Origin: Burkholderia pyrrocinia
GTDB taxonomy: Bacteria > Pseudomonadota > Gammaproteobacteria > Burkholderiales > Burkholderiaceae
Length of the DNA stretch: 64,000 nucleotides
Direction: 5' to 3'
Assembly: GCF_022809715.1 (NCBI RefSeq)
Contig: NZ_CP094459.1
Location: forward strand, 3,572,048-3,636,047
Shown here: in pieces, positions 10,172 through 20,240 of the stretch
Layout of the letters: the number at the start of each line of letters is the position of its first letter
Position numbering within the stretch: the first letter of the stretch is position 1
Notes under the pieces: model-generated
Databases searched by the model: none
What the model saw: only the letters and a program-made list of their open reading frames with translations
What the model was told of the DNA's origin: nothing
Translations under genes and position numbers: made by a program

Positions 10172-10246
10172 CGTCCGTCGTCCGGCTCGCGCCGCTCGTT
10201 GTCGATCAGAATCCGTTATTCATCAAGCGCTGCCGGCGCAGCCGCG

Positions 10247-10981
10247 TCACAGCGGCGCTTCGGTCACCCGCTCGCCCTTCAGGTAGGCCTCGTAGCCGCG
10301 CTTGCGCAGCTTGCAGGCCGGGCACTCGCCGCAGCCGAAGCCCCAGTCGTGCAGTTCCGCGCGCTCGCCCACGTAGCATGTGTGCGTCTCGACGCGGATC
10401 AGTTCGACGAGCGCTTCGCCGCCGAGCTGCTCGGCGAGCTGCCACGTCTGCGCCTTGTCGAGCCACATCAGCGGCGTCTCGAGCACGATGCGCGTGTCCA
10501 TCCCGAGATTCAGCGCGACCTGCAGCGCCTTCATCGTGTCGTCGCGGCAGTCGGGGTAGCCCGAAAAATCGGTCTCGCACATCCCGCCGACCAGCACGCG
10601 CAGCCCGCGGCGATACGCGATCGCCGCGGCGATCGTCATGAACAGCAGGTTGCGGCCCGGCACGAACGTGTTCGGCAGGCCGCTCGCCGTCGTCTCGATC
10701 TCGATCGTGCGCGTCATCGCGGTATCGCTGATCGCGCCGAGCACCGACAGGTCGATCATGTGATCGTCGCCGAGCCGGTCCGTCCACGCGGAAAAGTCGC
10801 GCTTCAGCGCTTCGCGTACGCCTTCGCGGCATTCGAGCTCGACACGATGGCGCTGGCCGTAATCGAAGCCGAGGGTCTCGACCGTCTGGTAGCGTTCGAG
10901 GGCCCACGCCACGCACGTGGCCGAGTCCTGCCCGCCGGAAAACAACACGAGCGCGCCGTCTTTAGCGTCTGTCCGAATCAC
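10247..10981 (-). CDS. queC: QueC, 7-cyano-7-deazaguanine synthase
   Basis: 244 residues. The N-terminal PP-loop ATPase motif [10 protein letters not shown] and the C-terminal zinc cluster (CYVG then [10 protein letters not shown]) are both present. It turns 7-carboxy-7-deazaguanine plus ammonia into preQ0 using ATP. It is the first gene of the que run, with a GTG start at 10981 ([13 protein letters not shown]). No queF (preQ0 reductase) lies nearby. Confidence 0.95.
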   Translation of the reverse strand: MIRTDAKDGALVLFSGGQDSATCVAWALERYQTVETLGFDYGQRHRVELECREGVREALKRDFSAWTDRLGDDHMIDLSVLGAISDTAMTRTIEIETTASGLPNTFVPGRNLLFMTIAAAIAYRRGLRVLVGGMCETDFSGYPDCRDDTMKALQVALNLGMDTRIVLETPLMWLDKAQTWQLAEQLGGEALVELIRVETHTCYVGERAELHDWGFGCGECPACKLRKRGYEAYLKGERVTEAPL

Positions 10982-11332
10982 CGTGATACTCCGTGAATGT
11001 ATAGGCTCGCGTCGCGCTGCGCCGCGGGGCCGGCTGCCGCCGGGCGGCCCGACGCGTACCGGCCTGCGCCGGCTCGACCAGTATAGGCAGCGCGGTCGGC
11101 CGCGAACGCGGCGGAGCGCTTATACCGCCCATCGCGCGACATCGTTGCCGCGCATCACGGCGGCGCGTTGCTGGCGGCCTGCCGTGCATATGAAGCGATG
11201 CGCTAAGTCATTGAGCGGGCACGGATTTTATCATGCCCCCGCGAATGCTGCCGCACACGCCGCCTATGACACGCAATACCCACCACAAACGAAAAACCCC
11301 AAGAACCTTCCGATTCTTGGGGTTGGAACTGC
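10982..11332. other. Intergenic region between queC and tRNA-Phe
   Basis: No protein gene is supported. The right end holds the tRNA-Phe terminator; the rest is presumed queC leader. I looked for a preQ1-type riboswitch and saw none. Confidence 0.4.
11292..11326 (-). terminator. Terminator downstream of tRNA-Phe
   Basis: On the minus strand AACCCCAAGAA pairs with TTCTTGGGGTT around an 8-9 base loop and is followed by a T-run (the A-run at 11292-11296). It lies directly beyond the tRNA 3' end. Confidence 0.88.
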
Positions 11333-11408
11333 TGGTGGCCTGGGACGGAATCGAACCATCGACACGCGGATTTTCAATCCGCTGCTCTACCAACTGAGCT
11401 ACCGGGCC
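11333..11408 (-). tRNA. tRNA-Phe (anticodon GAA)
   Basis: A 76-base cloverleaf with encoded CCA: acceptor GGCCCGG paired with CCAGGCC-like 3' strand, D-arm TAGCTCAGTTGGTAGAGCA, anticodon loop with GAA, and T-arm GGTTCGATTCC. The protein frame reading across it is spurious. Confidence 0.97.
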
Positions 11409-11421
11409 AACGAAGAATGAA

Positions 11422-11450
11422 AGTATATCGAGCTTTCCCCACCTGCTCAA
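11422..11450 (-). promoter_or_regulatory. Sigma-70 promoter of tRNA-Phe
   Basis: On the minus strand, TTGAGC (11450 to 11445), a 17-base spacer and TATACT (11427 to 11422) place transcription start a few bases before the tRNA 5' end. Confidence 0.75.
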
Positions 11451-11469
11451 GCGTTTTCGCAAAAAAATT

Positions 11470-12171
11470 TTATACCGCGCCTTCGGACGGCTTCTTGCCG
11501 AGCTCGACGCCCAGCTGCTTGAGCTTGCGATACAGGTGCGTGCGCTCGAGGCCCGTCTTCTCCGCGACGCGCGTCATGCTGCCGTTCTCGCGCGCGAGGT
11601 GATATTCGAAGTACGCGCGCTCGAACGCATCGCGCGCTTCGCGCAACGGGATGTCGAACGGGATCGCGGCCGTCTGCCCCGCGAGGCCGAGTGCCGCCGC
11701 CATGTCGTCGCCGAGCGTCGGCAGCGCAGCCGCGGACGCAACCGCCGCGGGCCCCGCTGCCTGTCCGGCGCCGCCCTTCGCCGCCGCGTTGGCGGACACC
11801 GGCGCCGCGCCGCGTGCGAGACCGTGCTCGACGGACTTCAGCAGCTTCTGCAGCGCGATCGGCTTCTCGAGGAAATCGAGCGCACCGATCTTCGTCGCCT
11901 CGACGGCCGTGTCGATCGTCGCGTGCCCGGACATCATGATCACGGGCATCGTCAGCAGCCCCTGCGCCGCCCATTCCTTGAGCAACGTGACGCCGTCGGT
12001 ATCGGGCATCCAGATATCGAGCAGCACGAGATCGGGCGCCTGATTCAGCCGGTATTCCCGCGCGGCCTGCGCGTTCTCCGCTGCCTCGACGACATGTCCT
12101 TCATCGCTGAGGATCTCCGAGAGCAATTCCCGGATGCCCATTTCATCATCTACCACCAGGATGGTTGCCAT
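11470..12171 (-). CDS. NtrX-like response regulator lacking the AAA+ domain
   Basis: 233 residues. An N-terminal receiver domain (MATILVVDDEMGIRELL, phospho-acceptor D52 in LLDIWMPD, LEKPI near 105) is followed by an Ala-rich linker and a C-terminal Fis-type helix-turn-helix (SMTRVAEKTGLERTHLYRKL). The sigma-54 AAA+ domain of classic NtrX/NtrC is absent, so it is unlikely to open sigma-54 promoters. The gene starts directly after the ntrY-like stop, so kinase and regulator are one unit, probably sensing redox or nitrogen state as in related betaproteobacterial NtrYX systems (inference). Confidence 0.88.
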   Translation of the reverse strand: MATILVVDDEMGIRELLSEILSDEGHVVEAAENAQAAREYRLNQAPDLVLLDIWMPDTDGVTLLKEWAAQGLLTMPVIMMSGHATIDTAVEATKIGALDFLEKPIALQKLLKSVEHGLARGAAPVSANAAAKGGAGQAAGPAAVASAAALPTLGDDMAAALGLAGQTAAIPFDIPLREARDAFERAYFEYHLARENGSMTRVAEKTGLERTHLYRKLKQLGVELGKKPSEGAV

Positions 12172-14586
12172 TTACGCTGCCCTTGTCTGCTCACTTGCTT
12201 TTGTCTTAGCGGGGGTCGTCCCGTCCTGCGCGCCCGGTTCGGCGCCTGGCGCATCGCTCGCCATCTGCAGGAACAGGATCGACACCTGCGCACCCTCGAC
12301 GGTCTCGCCGTGCATGCGATTGCGCAGATCGATCCGCGCACCGTGCTCGTCGACGATCTTCTTGACCGTGGCCAGCCCGAGCCCCGTGCCCTTCGCCTTC
12401 GTCGTCACGTAAGGCTCGAACGCGCGGGTCAGGATGCGTGCCGGAAAACCGGGCCCGTTGTCGGACACGGTAAGACGTACCGCGACGCGCGTTTTGCCCT
12501 CTGCGTCGGGATCGCCATATTCTACTGTCTTGGTTTCGATCAACACACGCGGATGCGCGGCTTCCGCGACCGAATCCTGCGCATTCTGCAGCAGGTTGTG
12601 GATCACCTGGCGCAATTGCGTCGCGTCGCCGCGAATCACCGGCAGCGACGGCGCGAGCTCGGCGACGATCGGGCTCTTGCCTTCGCCGACGCCGTACAGC
12701 CCGAGCACCTCGCTCGCCAGTTCGTTCAACTGCAGGTTCGCAAGCACCGCCGGCGGCGTGCGCGCGTATTCGCGGAAATCGTCGACCATCCGCTTCATCG
12801 CGGCCACCTGGTTGACGATCATCGTCGCGCCGCGCTTGAGCACATCCGCGTCGGACGGCGCGAGCTTGTCGGACAGCTTCATCTGCAGCCGCTCGGCCGA
12901 CAGCTGGATCGGCGTCAGCGGATTCTTGATCTCATGCGCGAGCCGCCGCGCGACCTCGCCCCACGCAACCGAGCGCTGCGCGGAAATCACGTCGGAAATG
13001 TCGTCGAATACCACGACGTAACCTGACGTCTGCGGATCTTCGGCCTGCCCCTCGACCGTCGACACGAGGCGCGCGCCGCGCACGAGCAGTGTCAGCGGTT
13101 CGGTTTCGCCCGGCATCTCGATCGCGAACTGCTGCTGCCAGTGGCCGCGATCGCCGCTGCCGCCGTCGGATGCCGCCTCGCGATCGGCGAACGCCTTGCG
13201 CACCATCGCGCCGAATCCCGCCGCAACGCCGATCCGGTCGAGCGTCGTGCCGATCAGCGCGTTGAACGGCTGCCGGAAGATCCGCTCGGCGCCGCGGTTG
13301 GCCGTCGTCAGCCGGAACTGGCGGTCGAGCACGAACACGCCGGCCGTCAGGTTCGCGAGGATGCTCTCGAGATAGGTCTTCGAATGCTCGAGCGCGATGC
13401 GGTTCTTCTCGACCGCGAGACGCGCCTCGGACAACTGGCGCGTCATCGCGTTGAACGACTGCGTGAGGAAGCCGAGCTCGTCGCGCGTCTTGATCTCGCG
13501 CTTCGGCGTGTAGTCGCCTTCCGTGATCTCCTTGGTGCCCTGCGCGAGCAGGAACAGCGGCCGCGCGAGCTGCTGGCCGAGCGCGAGCGCGAGCATCATC
13601 GCGATGAAGGTCGCGAGGAACAGCGCGAGCGTCAGCGTGCCGATGTACATCTTGCGCAGGCCCGTGCGGCCGAGCGCCTTTTCCTGATACTCGCGATACG
13701 CGCGCTGCACGGCGTCCGCGTTGTGCGCGAGCGTCGGCGGCACCGGCTGTGTGAGCTGCAGGAAGCGTTCGGCCGGCTGCAGCAGCGACGTCGTCGCATC
13801 GGGAATCGGCCGCACGACGCGCAGCCGCAGCGCGCCCTTCGCGCCATGCGCGCGCGGGTCGCCGTCGACTTCGCCTTCGATCGCCGCGTACGCGCCGTGT
13901 TCGCGCGCCTGGCTCAGCATCAGCGGCGTCGGCAGGTCGTCCGGAATCAGCGCCGCGAAATTGCCCGATGCCTGCGCGACGATGTGCAGGTCGGGCGCCG
14001 CGCCCGAACCGCCGCGACTCGGCTCGACGATCGTCGCGTCCTGCACGCCGAACTGGTCGCGCAACCGCAGCAGCGTGAGCGTCGTGCCGTTCGTGTTCGC
14101 GTCGACGCTCGCGAGCTGGTCGGACATCAGCCGCGCCTTCGTCTGCAGATCGGACAGCGACGCATCGAGCATCCCGCGGCCGAGGTTCAGGCCGGCCGTC
14201 AGCGCCGTCTCGACGTTCACGTCGAACCACGACTCGATGCTGCGCGACACGAACTGGTACGACACGATGTAGATGATCCCGCCCGGCACCACGCCAACGA
14301 GCGCGAAGAACACCGCGAGCTTCGCGAGCAGCCGCGTGCCGAACTTGCCCTTCCTCAGGCGCACGACGATCATCCCGATCAGCCCGAGCACCACGAGCAG
14401 GAACACCAGCGCGACGACGATGTTGGTCGCGTACAGCCACGAATAGTAGCGATCGAAGAATTCGGTATTCGCGCTCGCGGCCGCGAGCAGCACGAGCAGC
14501 AGCAGCGCGGTGAACGCGACGGTCGAGACGATCACGCGAACGAGGAGGCTCTTCCCGCTGGCCGCGCGGCGCACTTTATTTAGCAC
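12172..14586 (-). CDS. NtrY-like membrane sensor histidine kinase
   Basis: 804 residues: three or so N-terminal membrane segments, an extracytoplasmic loop, another membrane helix near 310, a HAMP domain (LARPLFLLAQGTKEI), a PAS region, then HisKA with phospho-acceptor H551 in LAHEIKNPL and an HATPase with N, G1 (DNGPGFP) and G2 (GTGLGLATVKKI) boxes. It phosphorylates the adjacent NtrX-like regulator. Its start overlaps the DUF4390 gene by 11 bases, and its stop abuts the regulator start. Confidence 0.93.
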   Translation of the reverse strand: MLNKVRRAASGKSLLVRVIVSTVAFTALLLLVLLAAASANTEFFDRYYSWLYATNIVVALVFLLVVLGLIGMIVVRLRKGKFGTRLLAKLAVFFALVGVVPGGIIYIVSYQFVSRSIESWFDVNVETALTAGLNLGRGMLDASLSDLQTKARLMSDQLASVDANTNGTTLTLLRLRDQFGVQDATIVEPSRGGSGAAPDLHIVAQASGNFAALIPDDLPTPLMLSQAREHGAYAAIEGEVDGDPRAHGAKGALRLRVVRPIPDATTSLLQPAERFLQLTQPVPPTLAHNADAVQRAYREYQEKALGRTGLRKMYIGTLTLALFLATFIAMMLALALGQQLARPLFLLAQGTKEITEGDYTPKREIKTRDELGFLTQSFNAMTRQLSEARLAVEKNRIALEHSKTYLESILANLTAGVFVLDRQFRLTTANRGAERIFRQPFNALIGTTLDRIGVAAGFGAMVRKAFADREAASDGGSGDRGHWQQQFAIEMPGETEPLTLLVRGARLVSTVEGQAEDPQTSGYVVVFDDISDVISAQRSVAWGEVARRLAHEIKNPLTPIQLSAERLQMKLSDKLAPSDADVLKRGATMIVNQVAAMKRMVDDFREYARTPPAVLANLQLNELASEVLGLYGVGEGKSPIVAELAPSLPVIRGDATQLRQVIHNLLQNAQDSVAEAAHPRVLIETKTVEYGDPDAEGKTRVAVRLTVSDNGPGFPARILTRAFEPYVTTKAKGTGLGLATVKKIVDEHGARIDLRNRMHGETVEGAQVSILFLQMASDAPGAEPGAQDGTTPAKTKASEQTRAA

Positions 14587-15166
14587 GTTCGGTCACCGTG
14601 AAGTTGAAGCGCTTCCAGTCCGACCCGAGCGTCCAGTCGCGATTGTTCACGGCGTCGACCTGGAACGGCTTCGGCATCAGCGCCGTATCGAGCTGCATCC
14701 GCACCGACGCCATGTAGGTTTCCCCCAGGCGCACCTGGTTGCGGTCGATCACGTGCCACGACGTGATGTGCCTGACCACCGCGAGCGCGTCCTTCAACGA
14801 CGGGAAGCCGAGCTGCAGGCCGCCCGTCGACACGCGGTATTCGCGCGTGAGCGGCTGGAACGACAGGCGGATCGTCTGCGTCACCGACACCGGCTGCTCG
14901 TCGAACCAGTACCAGCGCGCGCGGCTCAGCTCGAAGTCGGTCGTGAAGTAAAGCGGGATGCCCTTGTTGACGGCATCCTCGAGGTTCGGATTCAGCTCGA
15001 AATCGAAGCGGGCATCGAGGCTCCAGCCGCTTCCGTCGGCCTGGAGCGACGCGCGCTGCACGGCGATCGACTGCGCATGCGCCGGCCGGACGACGGCCAG
15101 GCACAGCGTCAACGCGACCATCAGGACGGCCGCGAGCCGAAGTGGAAAAAGGTGTTTGATCGTCAC
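14576..15166 (-). CDS. DUF4390 exported protein upstream of ntrYX
   Basis: 196 residues with a clear signal peptide (hydrophobic 8-25, cleavage near PAHA|QS). The rest matches DUF4390, a family commonly found between rsmB and ntrY in betaproteobacteria. It starts with GTG at 15166, overlapping the rsmB stop (GTGA), and overlaps ntrY by 11 bases, so translation is coupled across three genes. The function is unknown; its place suggests a periplasmic partner of the kinase (inference). Confidence 0.88.
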   Translation of the reverse strand: MTIKHLFPLRLAAVLMVALTLCLAVVRPAHAQSIAVQRASLQADGSGWSLDARFDFELNPNLEDAVNKGIPLYFTTDFELSRARWYWFDEQPVSVTQTIRLSFQPLTREYRVSTGGLQLGFPSLKDALAVVRHITSWHVIDRNQVRLGETYMASVRMQLDTALMPKPFQVDAVNNRDWTLGSDWKRFNFTVTERAK

Positions 15167-16554
15167 CGTTTCTGAAACCGCGCGTAGAAAAATCCGTCGT
15201 GATCGGTGTTCTGGTCGAGTGCGCCGGCGGCAGCCCCTCCCTGCACTCCGCCCGGCAGCAGCTGGCCGGGGGCGTCCAATCGTACCGCATCTTCACAGAC
15301 CGCTTCAAACCAGCGGGCCTGCAACTCGCCTTCCTCGGGGAAGATCGAGCAGGTCACGTAAAGCAGTTCGCCGCCCGGCTTCACGAGCGGCCACAGCGCC
15401 GACAGGATGCGGCGCTGTTCCGCGACGAGCGCCGGGATGTCGGCCTCGCGGCGCAGCCAGCGGATGTCGGGATGCCGCCGCACGATGCCCGATGCCGAGC
15501 ACGGCACGTCGGCCAGGATGCGGTCGAACGGGCGCCCGTCGTACCACGCGCCGGGCGCACCCGCATCGCCGACGCGCACGTCCGCTGCGAGCGACAGGCG
15601 CACGAGGTTCTCGCCGATGCGCGCCGCGCGCGTCGCGTCGCTTTCGAGCGCGACGACTTCCGCGTTGGCCAGCTCGAGAATATGGCCGGTCTTGCCGCCG
15701 GGTGCCGCGCATGCATCGAGTACGCGCATGCCGTCGCGCGCGCCGAGCCATTCGGCCGCGAGCTGCGCGCCGGCATCCTGCACCGATACCACGCCGTCGG
15801 CGAATCCCGGAATGCGCTCGACCGGCAGCGCCGATGCGAGCCGCACCGCATGCCGGCCGATCGCGGTCGCGTCGATCCCGCTCGCGCGCAGCGTGTCGAG
15901 ATACGCGTCGACGCTCGCGCGACGCGCATTCACGCGCAGCGTCAGCGGCCCCTGGCGCTCGCCGGCCGCGAGGATCGCCTGCCATGCGTCGGGCCATGCA
16001 CGCTTCACCGCATCGACCCACCATGCGCGGTAATTCCAGCGCGCAACGGCGTCGTCCTGCATCGCCGCGACGAGCACGTCGCGCTCGCGCAGGAAACGAC
16101 GCAGCACCGCGTTGACCAACCCCTTCGCGAATGCGTATTCGCGGCGTGCGCCGATCACGGTCACGGCCTGGTCAACCACCGTGAACGCCGAATATGCGGC
16201 ATCGTCCGCCGGATCGAGCAGCAGCGCGAGCGCGCCGGCGAGCACCGCGTTCACGTGCGCGGGCGGCGCCTTGCTGACGAGCCGGCCGATCAGCCAGTCC
16301 ACGCTGCCGAGGCGACGCATCGTCCGGTACGCGACGTCCTGCGTCGCGCCGCGCGCGAGCGCCTGTGCACCGGACGCCATCTGCGCGAATACCGCCGACA
16401 GCGCTGCCGGCAGCGCTGTGCCGCGCCGTACCGCATCGACCGCCTGCGCGGCCGCGTCGAGTGCGAAGCCGAGCGAATCGGGCGCAAGATGCGGCGCGGA
16501 CAGGCGCGCCGGGCGGCCGGAAGAAGACGGGGCGGAAGAACGGGTTCGTGTCAT
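15163..16554 (-). CDS. rsmB: RsmB, 16S rRNA (cytosine-967 C5)-methyltransferase
   Basis: 463 residues from the ATG at 16554 (MTRTRSSAPSSSG). An N-terminal NusB-like helical domain is followed by a Rossmann methyltransferase domain with the SAM motif LDACAAPGGKTGH, the product-release Cys C352 in DVPCSASG and the catalytic Cys C402 in VTCSIFP. The 50-residue gap between the two cysteines equals that in E. coli RsmB. The first gene of the rsmB-DUF4390-ntrYX run. A frame extending 36 codons upstream exists but has no family support. Confidence 0.95.
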   Translation of the reverse strand: MTRTRSSAPSSSGRPARLSAPHLAPDSLGFALDAAAQAVDAVRRGTALPAALSAVFAQMASGAQALARGATQDVAYRTMRRLGSVDWLIGRLVSKAPPAHVNAVLAGALALLLDPADDAAYSAFTVVDQAVTVIGARREYAFAKGLVNAVLRRFLRERDVLVAAMQDDAVARWNYRAWWVDAVKRAWPDAWQAILAAGERQGPLTLRVNARRASVDAYLDTLRASGIDATAIGRHAVRLASALPVERIPGFADGVVSVQDAGAQLAAEWLGARDGMRVLDACAAPGGKTGHILELANAEVVALESDATRAARIGENLVRLSLAADVRVGDAGAPGAWYDGRPFDRILADVPCSASGIVRRHPDIRWLRREADIPALVAEQRRILSALWPLVKPGGELLYVTCSIFPEEGELQARWFEAVCEDAVRLDAPGQLLPGGVQGGAAAGALDQNTDHDGFFYARFQKR

Positions 16555-16693
16555 CGGAGCGGAATCGGCAAACAAACGCAGCAAACAAATGCGGCAAACG
16601 GCGGGATTGCTGCGGCCGCGCGGCCCTGCGATCCCAAACCGCGCATTGTAGCGTGCGACCATGCGGCCCCTTTGGCCCCTTTACGGCGCGCAC

Positions 16694-16729
16694 AAATGAA
16701 ACACCCCGCAGCGCGAAGCGTGCGGGGTG
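16694..16729 (-). terminator. Terminator downstream of htpX
   Basis: CACCCCGCA (16702-16710) pairs with TGCGGGGTG (16721-16729) around a 10-base loop. On the minus strand it is followed by GTTTCATTT, so it would end htpX transcripts before rsmB; the T-tract is interrupted. Confidence 0.6.
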
Positions 16730-16774
16730 GCGGGGCGGACGCCGCGCGGCAACGGCCGCGCGATGCGCCGAGGT

Positions 16775-17632
16775 TTAATCGAAGCGGCCGGTACGCGCCA
16801 TCTCCATCAGGCGCGCGATGCGTTCCTCGGTGGCCGGGTGCGTCGAGAACAGGTTCTGCAGGCCGCCGGCGCGGAGCGGGTTCATGATCATCATCTGCGC
16901 GGTGGCCGGATGCGCTTCGGCCGCCTGGAACGGGATGCCGGCCGCATAGCGATGGATCTTGTCGAGCGCGGTCGCGAGCGACTGCGGATCGCCGGAAATC
17001 TGCGCGCCGCCGCGGTCGGCCTCGAACTCGCGTGCCCGCGAAATCGCCATCTGGATCAGCGCGCCGGCGATCGGCGCGAGCAGCGCGACCGCGATACCCG
17101 CGATCGGGTTGGCCGGCCGGCCGTTCTCGTCGCGCCCGCCGAAGAACATCGCGAAGTTCGCAAGCGCCGAGATCGCGCCCGCCATCGTCGCGGTGATCGT
17201 CGAAATCAGGATGTCGCGGTGCTTCACGTGCGCGAGCTCGTGCGCCATCACGCCGCGCATCTCGCGCTCCGACAGCACGCGCAGGATGCCCGTCGTCGCG
17301 GCGACCGCCGCATGCTCGGGGTTGCGGCCCGTCGCGAACGCGTTCGGCGCATCCTCGTTGATCAGGTAGACGCGCGGCATCGGCAGGTTCGCGCGCGTGG
17401 CCAGCTCACGCACCATCCGGTAGAACTGCGGCGCCGTGTTCTCGTCGACTTCCTGCGCGTTGTACATGCGCAGCACCATCTTGTCGGAGAACCAGTACGA
17501 GAAGAAATTCATGCCGAGCGCGAACAGCAGCGCGATCGTCATGCCACGCGAGCCGCCGATCATTCCGCCGATCACGATGAACAGGGCCGTGATCGCGGCC
17601 ATCAGCATCGCCGTTTTGACCCAATTGAACAT
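16775..17632 (-). CDS. htpX: HtpX, membrane zinc metalloprotease
   Basis: 285 residues. Two N-terminal membrane helices, then the zinc motif HELAH with a third ligand in [10 protein letters not shown], and further hydrophobic segments at about 145-190. HtpX degrades misfolded inner-membrane proteins with FtsH. The ATG at 17632 ([10 protein letters not shown]) is preferred because AAGGAGT lies at good spacing; a GTG six bases upstream is an alternative. Its leader faces the LysE-type gene across a short gap. I saw no clear sigma-32 promoter. Confidence 0.95.
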   Translation of the reverse strand: MFNWVKTAMLMAAITALFIVIGGMIGGSRGMTIALLFALGMNFFSYWFSDKMVLRMYNAQEVDENTAPQFYRMVRELATRANLPMPRVYLINEDAPNAFATGRNPEHAAVAATTGILRVLSEREMRGVMAHELAHVKHRDILISTITATMAGAISALANFAMFFGGRDENGRPANPIAGIAVALLAPIAGALIQMAISRAREFEADRGGAQISGDPQSLATALDKIHRYAAGIPFQAAEAHPATAQMMIMNPLRAGGLQNLFSTHPATEERIARLMEMARTGRFD

Positions 17633-17732
17633 ACCCACTCCTTATCCGTCAGGGGACCCGCCGCGCATCACAGGGCGCGACGGAAAATTGTAAGCGATTT
17701 GTTAGATAAGGTCTTGCCGGAAAAATTCAATC

Positions 17733-18368
17733 TCAGCGTTGCGAAGCTGCAAGACGCAGGCCGAGGCCGACGAAAGCGCTGCCGACCGTGCGGTCGAGCC
17801 ACTTCCTGACGCCCGGCTTGCCGGAAAAGCGCTGCGTGACGCTGCCCGCGACCCATGCGACCAGGCTGGTCCAGACCGTGCTCATCGCGACGAACACCGC
17901 ACCGAGGGTCAGGAACGCCAATGCCTTGTGCGGGCTGTCGGCCGACACGAACTGCGGGAAGAACGACACGAAGAACAGCACGACCTTCGGGTTCAGCACG
18001 TTGGTCCAGAAGCCCTGCATGAACAGCTGGCGCAGCGGCTTTGCTGCCGTGGCGGCCGCCGCGCCCGACGGCGCGGCGGCCTGCTTCGCGACGATCATGC
18101 GCACGCCGAGATAAATCAGGTACGCGGCGCCGACCAGCTTGATCACCGTGAACGCGGCAGCCGACGCCGCAAGCAGCGCCGTGAGGCCGAACGCGCACGC
18201 GAGCGCGTGAACGCAGCAGCCGGCCGAAATGCCGAGCGCCGACATCACCCCCGCGCCGCGGCCCTGCGCGACGCTGCGGCCGACGATGTAGGCCGTGTCG
18301 GGACCGGGCGTGACGTTCAGCAGGAAAACTGCCAGCACGAAGAAGCCGAAATGGGTGATGCCGAACAT
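17733..18368 (-). CDS. LysE/RhtB-family amino acid exporter
   Basis: 211 residues with about six membrane helices. The family signature NVTPGPDTAYIVGRSVAQGR at 18-37 and the FMQGFWTNVLNPKVVLFF segment near 118-135 are typical of LysE/RhtB exporters, which expel amino acids or homoserine lactone-like compounds. The substrate cannot be told from sequence. It lies between htpX and fmt on the same strand. Confidence 0.92.
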   Translation of the reverse strand: MFGITHFGFFVLAVFLLNVTPGPDTAYIVGRSVAQGRGAGVMSALGISAGCCVHALACAFGLTALLAASAAAFTVIKLVGAAYLIYLGVRMIVAKQAAAPSGAAAATAAKPLRQLFMQGFWTNVLNPKVVLFFVSFFPQFVSADSPHKALAFLTLGAVFVAMSTVWTSLVAWVAGSVTQRFSGKPGVRKWLDRTVGSAFVGLGLRLAASQR

Positions 18369-18488
18369 GAAAACCTCGAAACCGGAGAGCGCAGGGAAAT
18401 TCTACGCGCGCCTGCCGCGCTGCGCGACTCGACCGTTCGGCCGATTGCGCAGGGCCGGCAGGTCGTGTCGAATGGCGGTCAGGTCACG

Positions 18489-19472
18489 TTACGCAAGGTC
18501 GGTCAGCGCGAAACGCTGGCCCGCGGCGAGCGGCGAGCCGGCGAGGAATTCGCGCGCGGACAGCCGCTTGCCGCCCGGCTTCTGCAACTGCGTGACGCGC
18601 AGCGCGCCACTGCCGCACGCGACGACCACGCCTTCCGGCGCGGCCTCGACGATCGTGCCGGGCGCCGCGTCGCCGCGCGCCGCCACCGGCTCCGCAGCCC
18701 ACAGCTTGATTGCCGCGCCGTCGAGCGTCGCGACGCCGCCGGGAAACGGATCGAACGCACGCACCTGGCGCGCGAGCACGTCGGCAGGCTTGCGCCAGTC
18801 GAGCGCCGCTTCGTGCTTGCCGATCTTTTCCGCATAGGTCACGCCGTCGGCCGGCTGCGGGGTCGCCGGCAGCGTACCGTCGCGCTCGAGCCGCACGAGC
18901 GCGTCGACGATCAGCCGCGCGCCGTCGGCGGCCAGCCGGTCGTGCAGCGTCGCGGTCGTGTCGTCGGGCGCGATCGCGATGCGCGCCTCTTCGATCATCG
19001 CGCCGGTGTCGAGGCCGACGTCCATCTGCATCAGCGTGACGCCGGTCTCGGCGTCGCCGGCCTCGATCGCGCGGTGAATCGGCGCGGCGCCGCGCCAGCG
19101 CGGCAGCAGCGACGCATGGATGTTGATGCAGCCGCTGCGCGGAATGTCGAGCACCTCCTGCGGCAGCAGCAGGCCGTACGCGGCGACCACCATCACGTCG
19201 TGCGGCGTCGTGCGCAGCAGCTCGATCGCGTCGGCCGCCTCCGCGGGGTACTTGCCCGCGCGGCGCAGCGACGGCGGCTGCGCGACGGGCATGCCATGCT
19301 CGACGGCGTAGCGCTTCACGGCGCTCGCCTGCAGTTTCATCCCGCGGCCGGCCGGGCGATCGGGCTGGGTGAGCACGAGCGGCACCGGAAAACCTGCCTC
19401 ATGGATCGCGGCGAGCGCAGCCGCGGCAAATTCCGGCGTGCCGGCAAAAATCACGCGCAACGTATGGGTCAT
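18489..19472 (-). CDS. fmt: Fmt, methionyl-tRNA formyltransferase
   Basis: 327 residues. The N-terminal formyltransferase domain has the 10-formyl-THF site motif [16 protein letters not shown], and the C-terminal tRNA-binding domain covers about 205-315. It formylates Met-tRNA(fMet) for initiation. It is next to def, the enzyme that later removes the formyl group, on the same strand with 34 bases between. Confidence 0.97.
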   Translation of the reverse strand: MTHTLRVIFAGTPEFAAAALAAIHEAGFPVPLVLTQPDRPAGRGMKLQASAVKRYAVEHGMPVAQPPSLRRAGKYPAEAADAIELLRTTPHDVMVVAAYGLLLPQEVLDIPRSGCINIHASLLPRWRGAAPIHRAIEAGDAETGVTLMQMDVGLDTGAMIEEARIAIAPDDTTATLHDRLAADGARLIVDALVRLERDGTLPATPQPADGVTYAEKIGKHEAALDWRKPADVLARQVRAFDPFPGGVATLDGAAIKLWAAEPVAARGDAAPGTIVEAAPEGVVVACGSGALRVTQLQKPGGKRLSAREFLAGSPLAAGQRFALTDLA

Positions 19473-19506
19473 GACAGCGTTCTGGGTCGGGCAGGATGAA
19501 CGCGCG

Positions 19507-20010
19507 TCACATCGCGCGTTCGAGTTTCTTCATCTTCGTCTTGATGCGCGTCTGCTTGAGCGGCGACAGGTATTCGACGAACACGCGCCCCATCAGGTGA
19601 TCCATCTCGTGCTGGACGCACACGGCAAGCAGGCCCTCGCAGTCGAGCTCGAAGGCCTCGCCCTGCTCGTTGAGCGCGCGCACGCGCACGTGGTCGGGAC
19701 GCTCGACTTCGTCATAGATGCCGGGTACCGACAGGCAGCCCTCTTCATAGATCTGCTTCACGTCGCTCGACCAGACGATCTCGGGGTTGATGAACGCGCG
19801 CAACTCGTTCTTTTCCTCGGAAACGTCGATCACGATCACGCGCTCGTGCACGTCGACCTGCGTGGCTGCAAGGCCGATGCCGGGCGCCGCGTACATGGTC
19901 TCGGCCATGTCGGCGACGAGCTTGCGGATCCGGTCGTCGACCTTGTCGACGGGCTTGGCGACCTTGTGCAGCCGCTTGTCGGGGTAATGAAGAATGTTGA
20001 GCAAAGCCAT
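19507..20010 (-). CDS. def: Def, peptide deformylase
   Basis: 167 residues from the ATG at 20010 ([20 protein letters not shown]). All three family motifs are present: [15 protein letters not shown] and QHEMDHLMG, the last supplying two His metal ligands and the catalytic Glu. It removes N-formyl groups from nascent proteins. It is divergent from dprA and co-directional with fmt. Confidence 0.97.
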   Translation of the reverse strand: MALLNILHYPDKRLHKVAKPVDKVDDRIRKLVADMAETMYAAPGIGLAATQVDVHERVIVIDVSEEKNELRAFINPEIVWSSDVKQIYEEGCLSVPGIYDEVERPDHVRVRALNEQGEAFELDCEGLLAVCVQHEMDHLMGRVFVEYLSPLKQTRIKTKMKKLERAM

Positions 20011-20240
20011 GGTGTTCGGTATTCGGTGGCGCGGCGTGCCGCATCGGCCATCCGGCCGGCTGGCGCCGCCGCCGCGATGCAATGAAGATGAGGCGGATGC
20101 GCGGCGTATCAATGCCGCGGATCGCGCCTCCTGCAATTGGCCGGGCGCCTGCGCGCACGGCCCTGTCGAGTATTTCGGATGATGAAAATTTTATCATGGC
20201 GCCACGCGGTCCGCTGGCCGTCGCGTTCGAGGGCAGCCTC

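Noticed and set aside
11208..11462. A small minus-strand ORF over tRNA-Phe
   Set aside because: It reads through the tRNA; the cloverleaf explains the conservation.
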